From positions 1 to 5,422 of the forward strand of contig NZ_JNWQ01000160.1 in NCBI RefSeq assembly GCF_000716875.1: DNA of 5,422 nucleotides, written 5' to 3'. Made by a program: the position numbers and the translations under genes. The stretch comes from Streptomyces novaecaesareae (GTDB lineage: Bacteria; Actinomycetota; Actinomycetes; Streptomycetales; Streptomycetaceae). This document shows positions 2,835 through 5,422 of this stretch, in pieces; within the stretch, counting starts at the first letter, position 1, and each line of letters opens with the position of its first letter. Under the pieces are notes generated by a model. The model searched no databases. It saw only the letters and a list, made by a program, of their open reading frames with translations, and was not told the origin of the DNA.

Positions 2835-5422
2835 ATGCTGTACGGGAGGGAAAACGAACAGGCCGCCGTGGTCGGGCTGTTGGACGCGGCGCGGGCGGGT
2901 CGTAGCGGTGTCCTGCTGCTCCGCGGCGAGGCCGGTATCGGCAAGACCGCGCTGCTGGACGACGCCGTCGCGCGGGCGGGGGAGGCGTTCCGGGTGATCC
3001 GGGCGGCGGGCGTCGAGTACGAGGCCGAGCTGCCGTACGCCGGGCTGAGCCTGCTGCTCGCGCCGGGCCTGGACCGGCTGGACGTCCTGCCCGGGCCGCA
3101 ACGGCGGGCCCTGGAGGCGGCGTTCGGGCTGGCCGACGGCGGGGAGTCCCCCGGCCGGCCGGCCGACCGGCTGCTGGTCGGGCTCGCCACGCTCGGCCTG
3201 CTCGCCGAACTCGCCACCGACCAGCCGCTGTTGTGCGTCCTGGATGACGTGCAGTGGCTGGATCGGGCCTCGTCGGACGCGCTGCTGCTCGCCGCCCGAC
3301 GGCTCCAGGCCGAGGGGGTGGCGCTGCTGCTCGCCTCCCGTACCGGGTCCGGAGGAGGTGCCGGGCCCGGAGGAGGTGCCGGAGCCGGAGCTTCGGCGGA
3401 GCCCCGGCTGGGCCTCCCCGAGCTGGTGGTGACCGCCCTCGACCAGGCCGACGCCACCCGGCTGCTGGCCCGGCGGGCCGGCTCCGAGCTGCCCGCCGCC
3501 GTCCGCGACCGGCTGCTCGCCGAGGCGGCCGGCAACCCGCTGGCGCTCACCGAACTCCCGGTCACCGCAGGGCCGCAGGCCCCCGCTCCGGGCGGCCTCC
3601 CGCTCACCAGCCGACTGCTGATCGCCTTCCACGGCCAGGTCACCGGCCTGCCCGCGGCGACCCAGACCCTGCTCCTCGTCGCCGCCGCCGAGGAGAGCGG
3701 CGAACTCGACGTCGTCCTGCCCGCCGCGGCCGCGCTCGGCATCACCGCCGAACACCTCGCCCCCGCCGAGGAGTCGGGCCTGGTGACGGTCACCGGCGAG
3801 CGCCGGATCGCCTTCCGGCACCCCCTGCTGCGCTCGGCGATCGTCCAACGAGCGCCGCACCACCAGAAGTCGACCGTCCACCGGGCCGTCGCCGACGCCC
3901 TGCCGGAAGGCGACCGCCGCACCTGGCACCTCGCCCTGGCCACCACCGCCCCCGACGCCGACCTCGCCGACGCGCTGGAGCGCACCGCCGTCCGCGCCGA
4001 ACGGCGGGGCGGCCGCGGCGGCGCCGCCGCGTACGAACGCGCCGCCCGGCTCAGCCCCGACCGCGACACCGCCACCCGCCGACTCGTCCTGGCCGCCGAA
4101 TCCGCCACCGAGGAAGGCGAGTTGGTACGGGCCGAAGCGCTCGCCGACGAAGCCGCCGCCCGTACCGACAACGCCCTGGCGCACGCCCTGCTCGACCAGG
4201 TCCGGGCCACCGCGCACTTCTGGCGCGGCTCCTACCCGACCGCCTACCGGCTGCTGCTCGACGCGGCCGGCACCGGAATCGATCCGACGCACGCTGCCCG
4301 GATGCTGTTCCAGGCCTTCCACACCGCCTGGTACGCGGGCGAGGAACCGGTCATCGCCGTCCTCGACCGCCTCGCGGCCCTCCCGCTCGCCGACGGCCAC
4401 CCCCTCGCCCCGCTCGCCCGCCACCTGCCCGCCGCCGTCCTCCCGGCCCTCGGCCGGCCCGCAGCGCCGCTGCCCCCCGTCCGGGACGTCGCCGACGCCG
4501 CCCGCCGGGCCGGCGCCGAGAGCCCCGTCGACCTGGTCCAGCTGTGCGGAGCCGCCCTGATCCTCGGCCGCGACGAGGAGACCGCCGAACTCGGCGCCGA
4601 ACTGGTCGCCGAAGCCCGTGCCAAGGGCACCCTCGGCGTGATGCCCACCCTGCAGTTCTTCCTCGCCGAAGCCGAACTCTTCCACGGCCGCCACCGCGAC
4701 GCCGAAGTCACCGCCACCGAGGCCCTCGGCCTCGCCCGGGACACCGGCCAGCACCAGTGGGTCAGCCAACTCGCCGCGCTGCTCGCCCACCTGGCCGCAC
4801 TCGACGGCCGCACCGACCACTGCACCGAACTCGCCGCCACCGCCCTCGCCACCACCGGCCCGCAGACCGCCGCCCCCGCCGCCGGCCTCCCCTGGGCCCA
4901 GTGGGCGCTCGCCCTGCTCGACCTCGGCCACGGCCGCGCCGGCGACGCCGCCGACCGCCTCCACACCCTCACCACCGGCCCGCACCGGCACCACGTCAGC
5001 GCCACCCGGGCCGTCCCCGACCTGGTCGAGGCCGCCGTCCGCCTCGGCACCCCCGAACGCGCCACCGAACCGTACGAGCGCTTCGCCCGCTGGACGGCCG
5101 CCGCCGACCGCCCGTGGGCCGAAGCCCTCCGACTGCGCTGCCAAGCCCTGCTCGGCCCCGACGAACTCGCCGAATCCGCCTACCGCGCCGCCCTCCACCT
5201 GCACGAAACGGCCCACCGCCCCTTCGAGCAGGCCCGCACCGCCCTCCTCTACGGCGAATGGCTGCGCCGCACCCGCCGCCGCACCGACGCCCGCCCCCAC
5301 CTGCGCGCCGCCCTGGAGACCTTCGACCGCCTCGCCGCCCACCCCTGGGCCGCCCGCGTCCGCACCGAACTCTCCGCCACCGGCACCCCGGCCCCCACCC
5401 CCTCGGGCACCGCCCCGCAGTC
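2835..5422 (+). CDS. LAL-family (large ATP-binding LuxR-type) transcriptional regulator, C-terminus outside window
   Basis: 862 codons are open to the right edge with no stop. LAL proteins are STAND-type ATPase switches that activate promoters through a C-terminal LuxR helix-turn-helix. Here the N-terminus LYGRENE (2-8) is the family's GRE motif, followed by Walker A GEAGIGKT (31-38), the LPYAGLSLLL segment (66-75), Walker B LLCVLDD (132-138) with QWLD after it, LLLASR (164-169), GNPLAL (233-238) and FRHPLLRSA (327-335). From about 340 onwards the protein is Ala/Leu-rich and helical, like the TPR-like sensor region of MalT-type proteins. It ends in a Pro/Thr-rich linker just where the helix-turn-helix would normally begin, so the DNA-binding domain is inferred, not seen. 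Family members are commonly about 900-950 residues, consistent with some 60-80 missing. A Gly/Ala-rich insert (171-188) comes from a DNA repeat. Codon choice shifts about residue 235 (see findings). In-frame starts at 2715, 2748 and 2817 are possible but less likely. Inducer and target genes are unknown. Confidence 0.9.
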   Translation, partial: MLYGRENEQAAVVGLLDAARAGRSGVLLLRGEAGIGKTALLDDAVARAGEAFRVIRAAGVEYEAELPYAGLSLLLAPGLDRLDVLPGPQRRALEAAFGLADGGESPGRPADRLLVGLATLGLLAELATDQPLLCVLDDVQWLDRASSDALLLAARRLQAEGVALLLASRTGSGGGAGPGGGAGAGASAEPRLGLPELVVTALDQADATRLLARRAGSELPAAVRDRLLAEAAGNPLALTELPVTAGPQAPAPGGLPLTSRLLIAFHGQVTGLPAATQTLLLVAAAEESGELDVVLPAAAALGITAEHLAPAEESGLVTVTGERRIAFRHPLLRSAIVQRAPHHQKSTVHRAVADALPEGDRRTWHLALATTAPDADLADALERTAVRAERRGGRGGAAAYERAARLSPDRDTATRRLVLAAESATEEGELVRAEALADEAAARTDNALAHALLDQVRATAHFWRGSYPTAYRLLLDAAGTGIDPTHAARMLFQAFHTAWYAGEEPVIAVLDRLAALPLADGHPLAPLARHLPAAVLPALGRPAAPLPPVRDVADAARRAGAESPVDLVQLCGAALILGRDEETAELGAELVAEARAKGTLGVMPTLQFFLAEAELFHGRHRDAEVTATEALGLARDTGQHQWVSQLAALLAHLAALDGRTDHCTELAATALATTGPQTAAPAAGLPWAQWALALLDLGHGRAGDAADRLHTLTTGPHRHHVSATRAVPDLVEAAVRLGTPERATEPYERFARWTAAADRPWAEALRLRCQALLGPDELAESAYRAALHLHETAHRPFEQARTALLYGEWLRRTRRRTDARPHLRAALETFDRLAAHPWAARVRTELSATGTPAPTPSGTAPQ
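3349..3390 (+). repeat. 18-bp in-frame tandem repeat encoding a glycine-rich loop in the LAL ATPase domain
   Basis: CCGGAGGAGGTGCCGG occurs at 3349-3364 and 3367-3382, an exact 18-bp period, with a truncated third copy (CCGGAG) at 3385-3390. It encodes two GGGAG units inside residues 171-188, directly after the LLLASR strand of the ATPase domain. The region reads as a flexible loop, and copy-number change would keep the frame. Confidence 0.8.

Noticed and set aside
2666..4210. A second minus-strand open frame of 514 codons in the same region
   Set aside because: Ser/Arg/Ala-rich low-complexity translation without motifs, antisense to the regulator; a composition shadow.
4244..5065. Minus-strand open frame of 273 codons inside the LAL gene
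   Set aside because: Same Ser/Arg/Ala shadow pattern, no ribosome site or domain, and fully opposite a supported gene.
2703..5342. A very long (879-codon) minus-strand open frame opposite the LAL regulator
   Set aside because: Its translation is dominated by Gly, Gln, Val and Arg with no recognisable domain, while the plus frame has Walker A, Walker B and other LAL motifs. Strong third-position GC bias opens antisense frames in such DNA.

Overview
The window is about 5.4 kb of very GC-rich DNA. Third codon positions are almost all G or C, GTG is used as a start codon, and no TTA codon is seen. Together with an S9 peptidase, a large LuxR-type (LAL) regulator and a proline-rich lipoprotein, this points to a high-GC actinomycete, most likely a Streptomycetaceae member (Streptomyces or Kitasatospora). 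That assignment is inference from composition and gene families.

Layout. Three genes lie on the minus strand and one on the plus strand, diverging from a 222-bp spacer (2613-2834). Reading leftwards, the minus genes are a 125-residue NTF2/SnoaL-fold protein (2235-2612), a 631-residue S9-family (prolyl oligopeptidase-type) serine peptidase (171-2066), and the first 58 codons of a lipoprotein (1-174) that runs off the left edge. The peptidase stop and lipoprotein start share a GTGA overlap, so these two are almost certainly co-transcribed and translationally coupled. A 168-bp spacer with hairpins and short direct repeats separates the NTF2 gene from the peptidase, so the NTF2 gene is probably its own unit.

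The plus strand from 2835 to the right edge is one continuous open frame of 862 codons with no stop in the window. It encodes a STAND/AAA ATPase with a long helical C-terminal region, typical of LAL regulators. The window ends in a Pro/Thr-rich linker, about where the LuxR-type DNA-binding domain should begin, so that domain is not visible. The long open frames opposite this gene are antisense shadows.

How the genes may work together. No shared pathway can be read from the sequence. The divergent regulator and NTF2 gene could share control through their common spacer. The peptidase-lipoprotein pair looks like a cytosolic peptide-cleaving enzyme co-expressed with a surface lipoprotein.

No mobile element, CRISPR array, tRNA or rRNA was recognised. 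The gene content looks ordinary. The least ordinary signals are small: a five-unit octamer array with G-quadruplex potential just before the regulator start, alternative in-frame starts upstream of that array, competing hairpins and repeats before the peptidase, and two small in-frame coding repeats. I found no convincing undescribed multi-gene system.
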